Shown here: positions 18,539-28,367 of the stretch, piece by piece
How positions within the stretch are numbered: position 1 is the first letter of the stretch
Layout of the letters: every line of letters starts with the position of its first letter
NCBI GenBank assembly: GCA_037042915.1
Contig: CM073200.1
Span: forward strand, 3,034,832 to 3,098,831
Length of the DNA stretch: 64,000 nt
Direction of reading: 5' to 3'
DNA from: Auricularia sp. M13
Taxonomy: Eukaryota; Basidiomycota; Agaricomycetes; Auriculariales; Auriculariaceae
Notes under the pieces: generated by a model
The model's input: the letters and a program-made list of their open reading frames with translations, nothing else
The model's database searches: none
What the model was told of the DNA's origin: nothing
Made by a program: the position numbers and the translations under genes

Positions 18539-20458
18539 GTGGCCGATCCATTGGAGTAGGCATGTGCGCCTCACGGAAGCAGGTACGAATGAGCTCGAGC
18601 TGACTTGGAGAAAAGATGCAGTGCGCAGCAGGGATGTCCTCCAGCGGCTGAGGATCCTCCTCGTCTGACCCATCGCTCGGCTCATAGTCAGGGTCTTCAC
18701 GAGGGTCATCAACGTCCATAGTAATATCTTCAGCCACAATTGAATGGGAGCGTGATTGCGAATGTTGTCGGGATGGGTGGGACGGTGTATCGTCGTGGTC
18801 AGAGCTTTCTCGAAGGATAGCCTCCAACTCCGAGTCGTATTCACTTGAATCGTCATCACCGCGGATGGTGGAAGTATCATTGTCTGGAACAAGGCGCCGA
18901 TGGGAGCTACCAATACCCCATTTGGATCGTGCATGGTGGCTGAGTACGCCCTCCAGCGTATTATGCATATACCCCAGAATAAGATGGTTGACTGGGTCCC
19001 AGTACGGAAGGTCATGCAGCGGTGTCCATCGCACGCCCGACAGCTTGAAGAGCCTCTTTTTTTCCTTCTTTGTCGTTGCAGACTTCCACTGCTGAGCCTG
19101 CTGGTGAACGGTGTTGCGGTCGCGCTTCATCCAGTTGGCAATGTCCATGCGATCAATGTCGTCGATGGTACAGAGACAATACGAGCAGAAGTAAGTGCAG
19201 CTATGAGCACCAAAGCCAGCAATTTTACGCATAGCCAGTAGATCCGCTATAAATGGGATGACCGCGACACGAATATTACGCCCATTAGGGTGGCGATGGG
19301 TAGGTAAGACCTTGCCTGCATAAAATGGCAGGATGTCGTCGACAATGAGCTGCAGAATGTGTGAGATTGTGATGATCGAGGGCTCCTTGGGTCCAGGGAT
19401 GAGACCAGCGAAGAAAACATTCTCTGGGAGGTGGCGAAGCTCGGGCGGCAGATTCATGCAGCACAGTATAATAGCACCACATGATATCTTTTTGCCCGCG
19501 ATTTTGTTAGTCAATGGGTTGAACCAGTCAATGTATAGGCTGAACGTGAGACATCCGTCGGTGGTGGTGAACGTAAAAAGACTCTGCCAGGCTGGAGCGT
19601 CCCAGATGCCACGCATGATCCCCCCAGCAGGTGATTGGTGTGTATACGATTTGTCCAACCATTGCTCTGTATCAGGGCGCGACAGGAAGAACCGGAGCCA
19701 CGAGTCAAATGATTGGCGACTGAAGAGTGTGCGTGGAACAAGTTTCTGACCAGCCTGTGTTTGGCGATGCCTCTTTAAGCACTCTCCACAGGGCCGACTT
19801 CGTGGAGATTCCCTTGCTGTACAGACAGCAGGGAGCGTGGCCAAGTTGTAGGACTTGAAACACTTGGGGCAGCATACGGTGCGTATGATATCTGGATTCG
19901 GAAAGTCCGAGACTATTGTGCGCACATCACGAGGAATCTTGAGTGAGGGCAACTTGTACGGTGCCTGCGCAGCGGCGAGCACTAGATTGACCAATGCAGC
20001 CGTTGCAGCAAAGCATAGGCGAAGGACAACCAGGACCTTGTTGGCTGTTGCCCTGCTCGTGCCAGCGCAGATATAGAGCCAGAGGACAAGAACCCGGAAC
20101 ATAGCAGAGATGGACCTGAAGCCATCATCAATCTCTGCATGCACTGTGAGCAACAATCTTGCGAACTAAGTTCAGTCAGCCCACCGTAATGTATGTCCAC
20201 CAAATTTTGAGAGACTTCATTCTTCGACTGCAGGTCACTGGCAGAGGATGACAATGAGGATTCTGAGCAAGTGGCCTGATATGCCAGTCGTGCGGCCCGG
20301 TGCTGGTGCTCGGCTCGAGTAGCATACGTGACAATACAGCCCGGCTGTTGCTCTCCATGCTGGTTAATACATTGCTTGACAATGCATACAGGGCATGTGC
20401 AAATGCAAGTAGGGCTTGTAGGCATACGGGTGGAGAAAGTCAACGAACACCAACGCAT
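18539..20458 (-). pseudogene. Tnp2-type (CACTA) transposase, N-terminal and central part
   Basis: Minus strand. The N-terminus has a zinc-binding pattern CICTCPVC followed by GCIVTYATRAEHQHRAA, as in other Tnp2 proteins. After an apparent intron near 20150-20180 comes the central region: FPNPDIIRTVCCPKCFKSY, CGECLKRHR, LYIDWFNPLTNKIAGKKISC, LPPELRHLPENVFFAGLIPG (then PKEPS), FIADLLAMRKIAGFGAHSCT with the FCSYC cysteines, and LPYWDPVNHLILGYMHNTLEG. An acidic linker precedes the LTR insertion at 18538. LPPxxR...GLIPGPKEP and the C-x2-C pair are diagnostic of the family. The transposase would bind element ends and catalyse cut-and-paste transposition. Confidence 0.85.
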
Positions 20459-20587
20459 CCACTGCGGTGCGGGACATTGATAAGATCCGGCCCACGTGAT
20501 TAGTATCTACATCACCCTGACTGACCGACCGGACCGGCGAGGACTCTGCACGTGCCCTCGAGGCCGTTGAACACGTTCACCTACCAG

Positions 20588-20815
20588 CTGACTGACACGA
20601 TGTCAGTCAAAATCTACTGACATTACTTTTGCCCCCGGTGTGATCCTGCACGTGGATAGCGGCTATTTTCTGCGCAACCCTAGCCCCAGAGTCTGGAAGG
20701 TGTAGCATGAGAAATGCGCCGGCGGTGACGTGGACGGTCGCGGCGGGTCGCGCACGCGTTTTTCGGCGATTTTCCGGTCGCGCCTTCGGGAACGCCGATG
20801 GCAGTAGTCATTGCC
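20588..20815 (-). repeat. Dispersed repeat, copy 2
   Basis: Inverse of 7793-7970, plus a further end (20588-20645) with TGACACGATGTCAGTC and ACTGACAT half-palindromes that matches 8351-8408. Its combined parts suggest one repeat family with a palindromic TGTCAGT/ACTGACA terminus. Confidence 0.6.
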
Positions 20816-20829
20816 GTGCCTGGCAACTA

Positions 20830-21613
20830 ACCTGTAAACCGTGATGTAGCAAGTGCAAGATATATCCATGTACGCCGCAATCCAGTGTGGCATAAATGTC
20901 TCGAAGTGCCGGCATTGCAACAGAGCAAAAGTGGGACGTCAAAGCATGACCGGAGATGGTCGGGAAGTCGAGAGTCTTCAGTATGGGAACACAGATATTG
21001 TGAGGATGGGCTCGTCTGGGTTCCACATTGAGATAGCGCAGCAGCTCAAGTTCATGAGCAGTCGGGTAACTCGGATGCGTGCAAAGAATCTTGAGTACGA
21101 CTGCGCCACCTGTCCGGACGCTTACAGCATCTGCAGTACGCGCTGCAACAACCTAGAATTGACTGAGCTTAGACCAGCGTGTGGACGAATAAGAGCGAGG
21201 AAGGAACGTACTCGCAACGGTCTCGCATCAGGATATCGCGTGTAAAAGTCTACGTCGTCGGGTACACTGGAGCGCCCACGAAATTGCCACCTGGGTTTGT
21301 ACCGTGCGCGCAGAACAAATCCAGAATTCTTCAGATATGGATACAAGGCTGTCCAGATGAGCTCGTGCTTTTGAAGATAGTACGGGCTGCTGCTCGATTC
21401 AATGATATCGTCCACATGGCCCTGTTCGGTGAGGAGGACAGTTGCCCAGACAAAAACCCGTATTTCTTCTTGTCGTAGCCAACGCAGAGGTCCAGGTAAG
21501 GCGTGAATTAACTGAGATACCGCACCGCGCACTTCGGGTTTCAGGCTGCTTCCACCCAGTCGGTCAGCAGCGTTGAGCACCTTCTCCCTGAGAGTTGATT
21601 CCTCGAACGGCAT
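20830..21613 (-). pseudogene. Third fungal-type protein kinase remnant, N-terminal part
   Basis: From an ATG at 21613 the minus strand reads MPFEESTLREKVLNAADRLG, then QEEIRVFVWATVLLTE, RYKPRWQFRGRSSVPDDVDF; after an intron-like break VVLKILCTHPSYPTAHELEL, AHPHNICVPILKTLDFP and VAMPALRDI. The LK at VVLKIL is the expected beta-3 lysine. The frame then ends in the dispersed repeat at 20815; no catalytic loop or DFG follows. The family is the one seen at 4436-7790. Together with those it shows repeated duplication and truncation of this kinase type. I cannot tell whether the upstream open stretch (21614-21890) is a first exon. Confidence 0.65.
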
Positions 21614-22527
21614 GTTGCAAGTTGCGTCCCAAAGGTGTGAGCGCCCTTTTCAAGACGCGAAGTGGTGTCGAACTCCGCTTCAATTTGTCCCAGCCCCGGC
21701 CGAGCGGGCCGGCTTTGATCACCTCAGACGTGCCTCGGGCTGACTCTGAGGCGCTGAGGCCGGGATCACGGGCTAGCATCGAAGCTACAGAAGTATGCAG
21801 CGGCATTTTGTCACCTTGCTTGAAAGGTCGGTTTTCATGCGTCACAAACTCCGCCCTGCCCGATGCTGTACTCCGGCTGTCTGCCGGCATCAGTGAAATC
21901 TACTAACCGTATACTCCGACGCCCGTCCTCTGCACTCTTGCAGCCTTTTCTTACCTTCCGCCTTAGCTGCTGGCATCGTCTGGGTCCTGGTTACATTTGC
22001 CGCTTCTTTGCTTTGCTTGCGTCGGTCCTCTTTGCTGCTAGCTACCCGCTGCCATCTTATACTCTGTTGTGGGCAGGCGCATGATGTGTGCTCTTGCACC
22101 ATGCCCGCCGTGGCACTTCGCTCTCGCGCAGTCTTCCTGCCCGCATCGCCTGTTCGCTATCTCAATGCCCGCCTCACGCTCTCTCGCTCGCTTAGTGCCT
22201 GCCGGCACTAGTTTCACCACATTGATTCAGGCCTGGGGTACACGCAACTGCTCCTGCCAGTGCACACGAGCAACCCTCCTGCACTACTTGTCAAGCAGTG
22301 TGTGCTCGATCCCGTGGCCGTTGCTGCACAATGCAGTACTATGCAGCAGCAGCGACATAGCTTGTGTGGCAGCCACGTTCGGTCAAGCTTGTGCTCGCCA
22401 GCACCCATTGCAGCACGTCACTCAATCCATCGTCCAGCTCCCGGGACAATGCCCCCACCACTGACTAACTCGCGCCAATGTACATGCCCGATGTGTCGTG
22501 CACATGCACCTTCGTACACGCAGCATG
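21614..22527. other. No recognisable gene
   Basis: Short open stretches only. Nothing matches a family I know; 22230-22450 is cytosine- and adenine-rich but not periodic. Confidence 0.4.
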
Positions 22528-22529
22528 TA

Positions 22530-22679
22530 CTGTACCATTACGACCGTTTGTTCATCTTATCTAAAAAATCTTATCTGATGGAGCTCTGATAAGTAATCGG
22601 AGGCGATCTATGGTATCTAACCTTTTTCTCGGAGGCCAGTGTTACACGTTACAATGAACATATGGTCGTAATGGTACAG
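22530..22679. mobile_element. TA-flanked MITE, mariner-like
   Basis: 150 bp. Left end CTGTACCATTACGACC is exactly inverted at the right end, and the arms extend to 26 bp with three mismatches near GTTTGTTCAT. TA flanks both sides (22528-22529, 22680-22681). The interior has no reading frame. Confidence 0.8.
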
Positions 22680-22681
22680 TA

Positions 22682-23193
22682 GGTGGTGTTTTCGTCTCCG
22701 GTTAGAGCGTTCGCTGCGCGAGGATGGTCAACGACTCGCGAGAATCGCAGCCATGTTCCAGTTCAACAGCAATTTGCCAACGCCGGCCGCCTTTGCCCGT
22801 CGCCGCCCTGACTACGTTATCCTTGTGCAGCGCGTGCTTGTCAATGTCTCTCTCTCTGCCTGGTAGGACGGTTGTAGTTTTATGCTGTGCAGCAGCGTCT
22901 CACTAATAAATTTTCCTTGCATTTTGTCTTATCCATTAAACGTAGCGGGTAGTGCCAGCGGGTGCCCTTATGGGCCTGTGCGGTTATTCACAAGACCAAG
23001 CTCAGGATTGAGCTGTGATTTGCCTCCAAATCTATGACTGGATGCTCTGTTCAGTAGCTGAACGGAGACCGGAATGACTGCTCAAGTTGGAAGAGCCGTC
23101 AATAACGGAGATGATCTCCGCAGAAGCCGTCGATGGCTAAATGCACTCCTGAACATCACCTTAGAGCTGCAATACACTGAATTCACATGAAAC
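22682..23193. other. Intergenic, 3' side of STT3
   Basis: No gene seen. The stretch presumably contains the STT3 3' untranslated region. Confidence 0.45.
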
Positions 23194-26007
23194 TCAACAT
23201 GAACCCGGGGGTTCATGGATGGTCCGGGATTTAAGCACAGGGGTGTTCATGAATAATGAAGAGAATGATCCGACAAGGATAATTTTATTGCGCAACGGGC
23301 GGGAGGGGGATGCGTCTCCGTTGCGGGCCCGGGCGCGTGCGTTTGTGCTTCTTTCCCGCGTTGAACGCGTTCGCGCTTTGTGGTCACGGCCGAGGTTATC
23401 CTCCTTCTTGACCTCGTAGATACGCACGATCCAGTTCTCCGACGTGAATGCCTCCTCGAGCACGTCGAGCGTCGGGCTCGCGGCCGGCAGCTTCTGGTTG
23501 CGCACGCGATCCGTGGGCTGGCTCCCGCCGAACAGCTCGTTGAACCTGCGTCAGGCGTTCGTCAGCAACATACTCCCCTCGACGGTATCGTTCTAAGCAG
23601 CACGCACTTGTAGTACGACATCTTGTACATCAGGCTGTCCTTCATGGTCTGCGTCGCTTCGGCGTCGACGCGGTACTCGCCACGTTTCGTGAAGAAGCTG
23701 GACTCGGTGACCTCGTCGGGCCACACGCCCTGCGCGATACGGATCATCCACAGGAACTTGTTGATATCGTCGCCCGAGTATCCGAGCACACCGCCGAAGA
23801 TGACGAGGACGTACGACACGTCGTGCTTGAGCAGGATTGGGTACGCGACGTCCTCGGACGACGCCATGGCCTTGCCGACGGTCGCGATGTGCGTGTTGTT
23901 CCACGTATTGTTGTCGACGAGCGTCGGGCGGTCGGCCATGCCTGCGATCTGGTAGCCGTAGTCCCACCAGCTCATGACGACCGCGTCGGGCGCGGTATTC
24001 TGCCGCAGCCAGTAGTACGCCTCGCGGAAGTCGTCGATGATGTGCTGGCTGCCGTCCGGGTTACGCGACGCGAGCACGACCGACGGCGAGCTGTACGCGG
24101 ACGATGTCACCCAGGTGCAGTGGAAGATGAACGTGACGAGCATGAACACCGCCGTCGCGACCACCATCAGGCGCGAGTCCACGCCGAACACGCCAGGCTT
24201 TACAAGTCGCTTGGTGCCCAGCACACTCGTTGTGGTGGTCGCTGCCGCTGCCGGCGCCTTGGAGGAAGCCTTCTTCGATGCGTCGGCAGGGGCAGCAGGC
24301 GCCTCGTCCACGGGGGCCGGAGGCTGCTCCGGGTCGATGTAGGTGTTGAGTAGCTCAGAGAAAGCGCACGCCGCGGCGACACAGATGCAGGGCGTGAGCG
24401 TGAGCATCAAGCGGACCATAACACCGGCGAAGTAGCTTCCCACCAGCGCGTAGATGATCACGAAGACGTGCTCATCACGCAGCTCGCGGAAACAATATAA
24501 TACGCCCGCGGGGAAGAGGAACATGAGGAAGTGCAGGTCCATGAAGAAGGACGGCCAGGCTGTCGGTTGGTGCTCACTAACGGATGCAATGATGGGAATG
24601 TACCTTGGAAGAAAGGGTCAGTAAGCCAAATGCAAGAACGCTGAAGTTGCGACTCACTTCTTAGCGTATCCCGTGTCCCACAGCGAGTAGAAGCGACCAG
24701 TCCACGGCGCAATCCAGCCCGCGTAGGTAAGCCCGACAATAGCGCCAACACCGCCCAGACCAATGATGACGACGGAGGCGCGGAGGAGAGTCTGGAACTG
24801 CTTGGAAGGGACATGCGAGCGAACGAGATCAGCGAAAGCAATGAGCTGCAACAGACCAAAAACCCCTGGGATAGAATATGAGCAAAGATGCGGCTGGACG
24901 TCAGTGATTGTTGCTTACCCAGTGCGGCCATGTGTTCGCTGGTGCGAACAGGCTGGAATCCGACGAACGGCACTTGCATGCTGGCGAGGGTGCCAATCGC
25001 ATACCACGACGAATACGCGACATAGAGCCTATTGCTGAAGCGTCCCATAAGGATGAGCGTGAGCGCATGAAGGGGTATCATGTTGGTAATGAAGGCGTAT
25101 CCACCTGAGGCAGATTTAGTATATGAATAGGCGTAATAGGTGTGCAACACACCCCAAGCAGCCACCATGTAAAAGTAGAAGACGGCCGCGATGGTGCCAA
25201 AGAATGCAGAGCCGAGCTTCAGGGCCTTGATCCACGCGTAGAATGTGAACATGAGCAGGAAGATGGCAATGGCTTCGTTGTCGTATGAGCCGGCGACGGA
25301 ACGCGAGATGTAGCCTGGAGCGACGCCAATGAAGATAGCGGCAAGAAGGCCAGCACTCGGATCCTTCATCTCAACGGTGAACCTGGGATAGTTAAGCATG
25401 CATGGTTCAAGTCAGTTGCAACGACAAACATGTATGTTGCCCAAGCTGTGAGGGCACTGAATCCAGGAGCCAGTAGCACACAAATGTTGCGAATGTCTAC
25501 CGGGAGGTTGATGGCGTGTAGGAGGTAGTAGATGGCACCGCTCGTGGCCATGAGACCAGGATAGATGGTGCCGCCGACGACACGACCGAGCGGGTACCAC
25601 GCTGTGGGGTCGAACCAGTTCCAGAATTCCTGCACGCGCGCGAGTATTCAGCTGAAATTCCCAGCTAGAGATCATGGGCTCACATAGAAACCCTGGGAGG
25701 CGAGGACGCGGGTCGCACGACTACGAATAGCGCCTCAACTTCGACTTGATTACACTGACGTGTCACGCACTAGTTGAACCATGGGTCGCTGTGCTCGGCG
25801 CGTCAGAACGTAGATTGTAACGAGAGATACAGTATCCTGTACTCACAACTCGTGGATGATGCTCTCGAAGTTGATGACTGCGAAGAGGCGCGAGGCTATA
25901 GCAGCGCCGGAGATGAAGAAGAACGAGACAATGCGAAGGAGCGACGCGGTATTTGATATCGTCGCCGGCGACAGGTTGGCCGGGACTGGGTACGCCGTCG
26001 TCGACAT
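23194..26007 (-). CDS. STT3: Oligosaccharyltransferase catalytic subunit STT3
   Basis: Eight exons on the minus strand: 25847-26007, 25771-25788, 25684-25720, 25430-25629, 24919-25382, 24658-24865, 23608-24603 and 23194-23545, all GT-AG and in phase, giving 811 residues. STT3 transfers the dolichol-linked glycan to asparagine in the ER lumen. Visible motifs: [16 protein letters not shown] then DPWFNY (first DxD-type loop), the [21 protein letters not shown] segment (second acidic motif), [14 protein letters not shown] (external loop 5), and luminal WWDYGYQI with [14 protein letters not shown]. The multi-span N-terminal half precedes the soluble domain. Oddities: exon 2 is 18 nt and encodes the catalytic DPWFNY; a proline/alanine-rich insert ([20 protein letters not shown]) lies between the last membrane spans and the luminal domain; and the C-terminus extends about 60 residues past NLGRDHK. 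Confidence 0.95.
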
Positions 26008-26376
26008 TGCGTCTCCACCGTCCGAGCAGCCGTTGACGTGGAGGGAGCGAGGAGACCGTGAGAACTTCCGTCGGCCTTTTCCACCCGCGACATATTTAGC
26101 TTCATCCCTCGTCGACATTCGCTCAAGTATCGCATATGTCAAGTTCATATATCTTATTATATATCAACACCTTAAAGCAAGCACTTGAAGGAATTTGAGT
26201 AGGTAAGAAATTTACAATATTGGTTCTCGGCGGAGACTGCCGCGTGCATCTTGACCTCGAACCTCGACGTGCGAGCCATTCGTAGACCTCCATCTTCCTC
26301 CATGATAGCCTGCCTCAGTGACAAGGGTGAGTGTACCGGGGCGATTAGCTCAGTCACTCACTTACAGTTGCCAGCA
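26008..26376. promoter_or_regulatory. Divergent promoter region of STT3 and a phosphotransferase-like gene
   Basis: About 370 bp between the two start codons. AT-rich centre at 26145-26215. A GTGAGT at 26328 with an AG at 26367 could be a 5' intron of the right-hand gene. Confidence 0.4.
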
Positions 26377-27201
26377 ATGGAGCACGAAGAGCCGCTCGAC
26401 CCTCAGCCACCTGAATGGCAGCACCTCGTTCGTATAACTAGTCTACGCGAAAGACTCTGGGACTTTGGAATTCTTTGGGCTCTACACTCTCGCGCATTCA
26501 CGCCTAGGGTGTTCCGTCTTGACCAACACCGCGTCTTCAAGTGGATCGCTACTCCCACCGAAGCCTTGACCATGAAATATATCGCCGAGAATACTTCCGT
26601 GCCCCTGCCGCGTGTGCTTGACGTTCTGAAGTACAAAGGCAGATATGTCCTGATTATGGAGTACATCGCCGCCTCGGAGCGGGAATGGAGCAAGCTCTCG
26701 GCATTGGAGATGGCCAGTGTCGCGGAACAGCTTGCAGGCTTCATATCCCAGCTTCGGAAACTGGTACCTCCCCGCCCTGGACGAGTGGAATGTGTTGACG
26801 GCACAGCCTGTCGCGACCCGAAGCTCAATATCGCACTAGAACCATGCACTGTCGACGGCTTTCATGAGATGCTCGGGCACGATTTCATTCGCACCAGCGC
26901 AGACGATTCCGGATTCGCCGCGCTTCGGCCAGCTTTTGAGCGTATCCATGGCCGCGCGTATCGTACTATGTTCTGCCACGCTGATCTCACCTGGCACAAC
27001 ATCCTCATCCGCGATGGCAAAATCGTGTCAGTTCTCGACTGGCAGAGCGGGGGCTGGTATCCTGAGTACTGGGAGTACACGCGCCTCAGTTACATCTGGA
27101 GATCTATGGATGTTACCTTCTGGAATCTCATCCAGCCGCATCTCGCGCCGTATGAAGATGAGCTGCAGGCGGATAAGGCGCTGTCGGCGGCATTCTCGTA
27201 G
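26377..27201 (+). CDS. Aminoglycoside-phosphotransferase-like (APH family) kinase
   Basis: From the ATG at 26377 the frame gives 274 residues; it is open back to 26251, so an earlier start with or without an intron at 26328-26367 is possible. Motifs in order: VFKWIATPTEALTMKYIAEN (lysine of the ATP site), VPLPRVLDV, VLIMEYI (hinge), FCHADLTWHNILIRDGKI (catalytic HxDxxxxN) and SVLDWQSGGWYPEYWEY (DxD/DW metal-binding motif). In fungi such proteins form large families of unknown substrate; drug resistance should not be assumed. It diverges from STT3. Confidence 0.88.
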   Translation: MEHEEPLDPQPPEWQHLVRITSLRERLWDFGILWALHSRAFTPRVFRLDQHRVFKWIATPTEALTMKYIAENTSVPLPRVLDVLKYKGRYVLIMEYIAASEREWSKLSALEMASVAEQLAGFISQLRKLVPPRPGRVECVDGTACRDPKLNIALEPCTVDGFHEMLGHDFIRTSADDSGFAALRPAFERIHGRAYRTMFCHADLTWHNILIRDGKIVSVLDWQSGGWYPEYWEYTRLSYIWRSMDVTFWNLIQPHLAPYEDELQADKALSAAFS

Positions 27202-27590
27202 TCAGTATTCACCATATCTATTGGGAATTACGGCTGACGCGTATCTATTCCAGTTAACTCTACTCGGTCCTGTCTAATGCGCTCTCGTGCCCTCCGAGTC
27301 AATTTTTTGTCTTTACCCTGGATCAGTTTGTGACATATCCGATCCGTCTACGTGCAGAAGACGTTTGCGTATCACGATAATCAATCGCACGAATATTTTC
27401 CTCCACGCCAATCCCACGCACCGGCGACCAGTTGGTCCCCGTTTGGATGAATCGCCGGCCTTCTCCCCGGCGAACCATGCTCGCACGCTGAACGCGTCCT
27501 GTGTTGAACCTTTTTGGCCTTACAGTGCCACTTCTGAAAGCTGAACGTGATCAGCTGAGCGATTCCCGCCCGGCTTCCCGCCGCGCCGAC
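27202..27590. other. Intergenic
   Basis: No recognisable gene. Confidence 0.4.
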
Positions 27591-27819
27591 AATGGCCCTG
27601 TCCCAAACCACGCTCAGGTCCAATACGTGTACGACCTTCGTATTCTATCGGCATGGGCACGCTGCACAGTCTGAAATCAGCCAAGATCTTCCAGAGGTAA
27701 TGTCCGCCATCATCAATTTGAGCGTGCGCAATGCGGTGGCCTTGGTCTCCGAACAGATCTCACCTCCCCCCAGGTCGTGCTGTGCGGCGCTGCTCCCCCG
27801 TGCGCAGCGGCAGGTGTAT

Positions 27820-28205
27820 CCGGGCCAGTAGGTGCCTGTGATGTTTTCTTTAGTCCCTATCGCGTCCATCACCGGGTCCGTGCGTTCGACGAGGCTTTCC
27901 AGAGCCGCATCCACGTCTCTCTCCGCTACCGCGACCTCAGTGAATCCGCGCGCCGCGAGATTTGGCAAGCGTTCCTCTCTAAGCTCTCGAACTTCGAAGG
28001 CCCGTTGTCAGTCGACGAAGAGAACGTGCTCGTATGCCGTCAGTTCAACGGCCGCCAGATCAAGAACGCAGTGAGGACGGACAGCACGATCGCTACCAGT
28101 CGCAGGGAGAAGGTCTCGTTTGCAATCTTGCGCGACATCGTCGATATAATGGAGCAATTCGAGGCCGACTTCCGTGACCTCAAGAAAGAGTCCGCATCCA
28201 TCTAA
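27820..28205 (+). pseudogene. C-terminal fragment of a fungal AAA-type ATPase
   Basis: The + strand reads DVFFSPYRVHHRVRAFDEAF, QSRIHVSLRYRDLSESARRE, then VCRQFNGRQIKNAVRT and a C-terminal helix ending FRDLKKESASI. This is the second half of an AAA module (sensor 1 region, the AFDxAFxSRIH arginine-finger stretch and the GRxIKN sensor 2 motif) as found in large fungal AAA proteins. No Walker A or Walker B is present upstream; instead there is unrelated sequence to 27590. I read it as a truncated relic; a short translated protein from 27777 cannot be excluded. Confidence 0.7.
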
Positions 28206-28367
28206 ATCACCGCCAAAGCCTCTCTGTTTGAGCCCAACCCACGAAACGACAGAATGTTCTACCCATGTTGCTTGCATCTACCGCTTACAATCCCGAATAG
28301 ACATCGTATCGCACTCCAATTGTCCCTTCGCTTGACTCAGCTCCGAGTCACTCTGAGCGTTTTGAAA

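Noticed and set aside
17883-20156. Apparent single protein joining LTR sequence to the Tnp2 transposase
   Set aside because: It is only an accident of the frame staying open over the insertion border at 18538; the part left of it is LTR.
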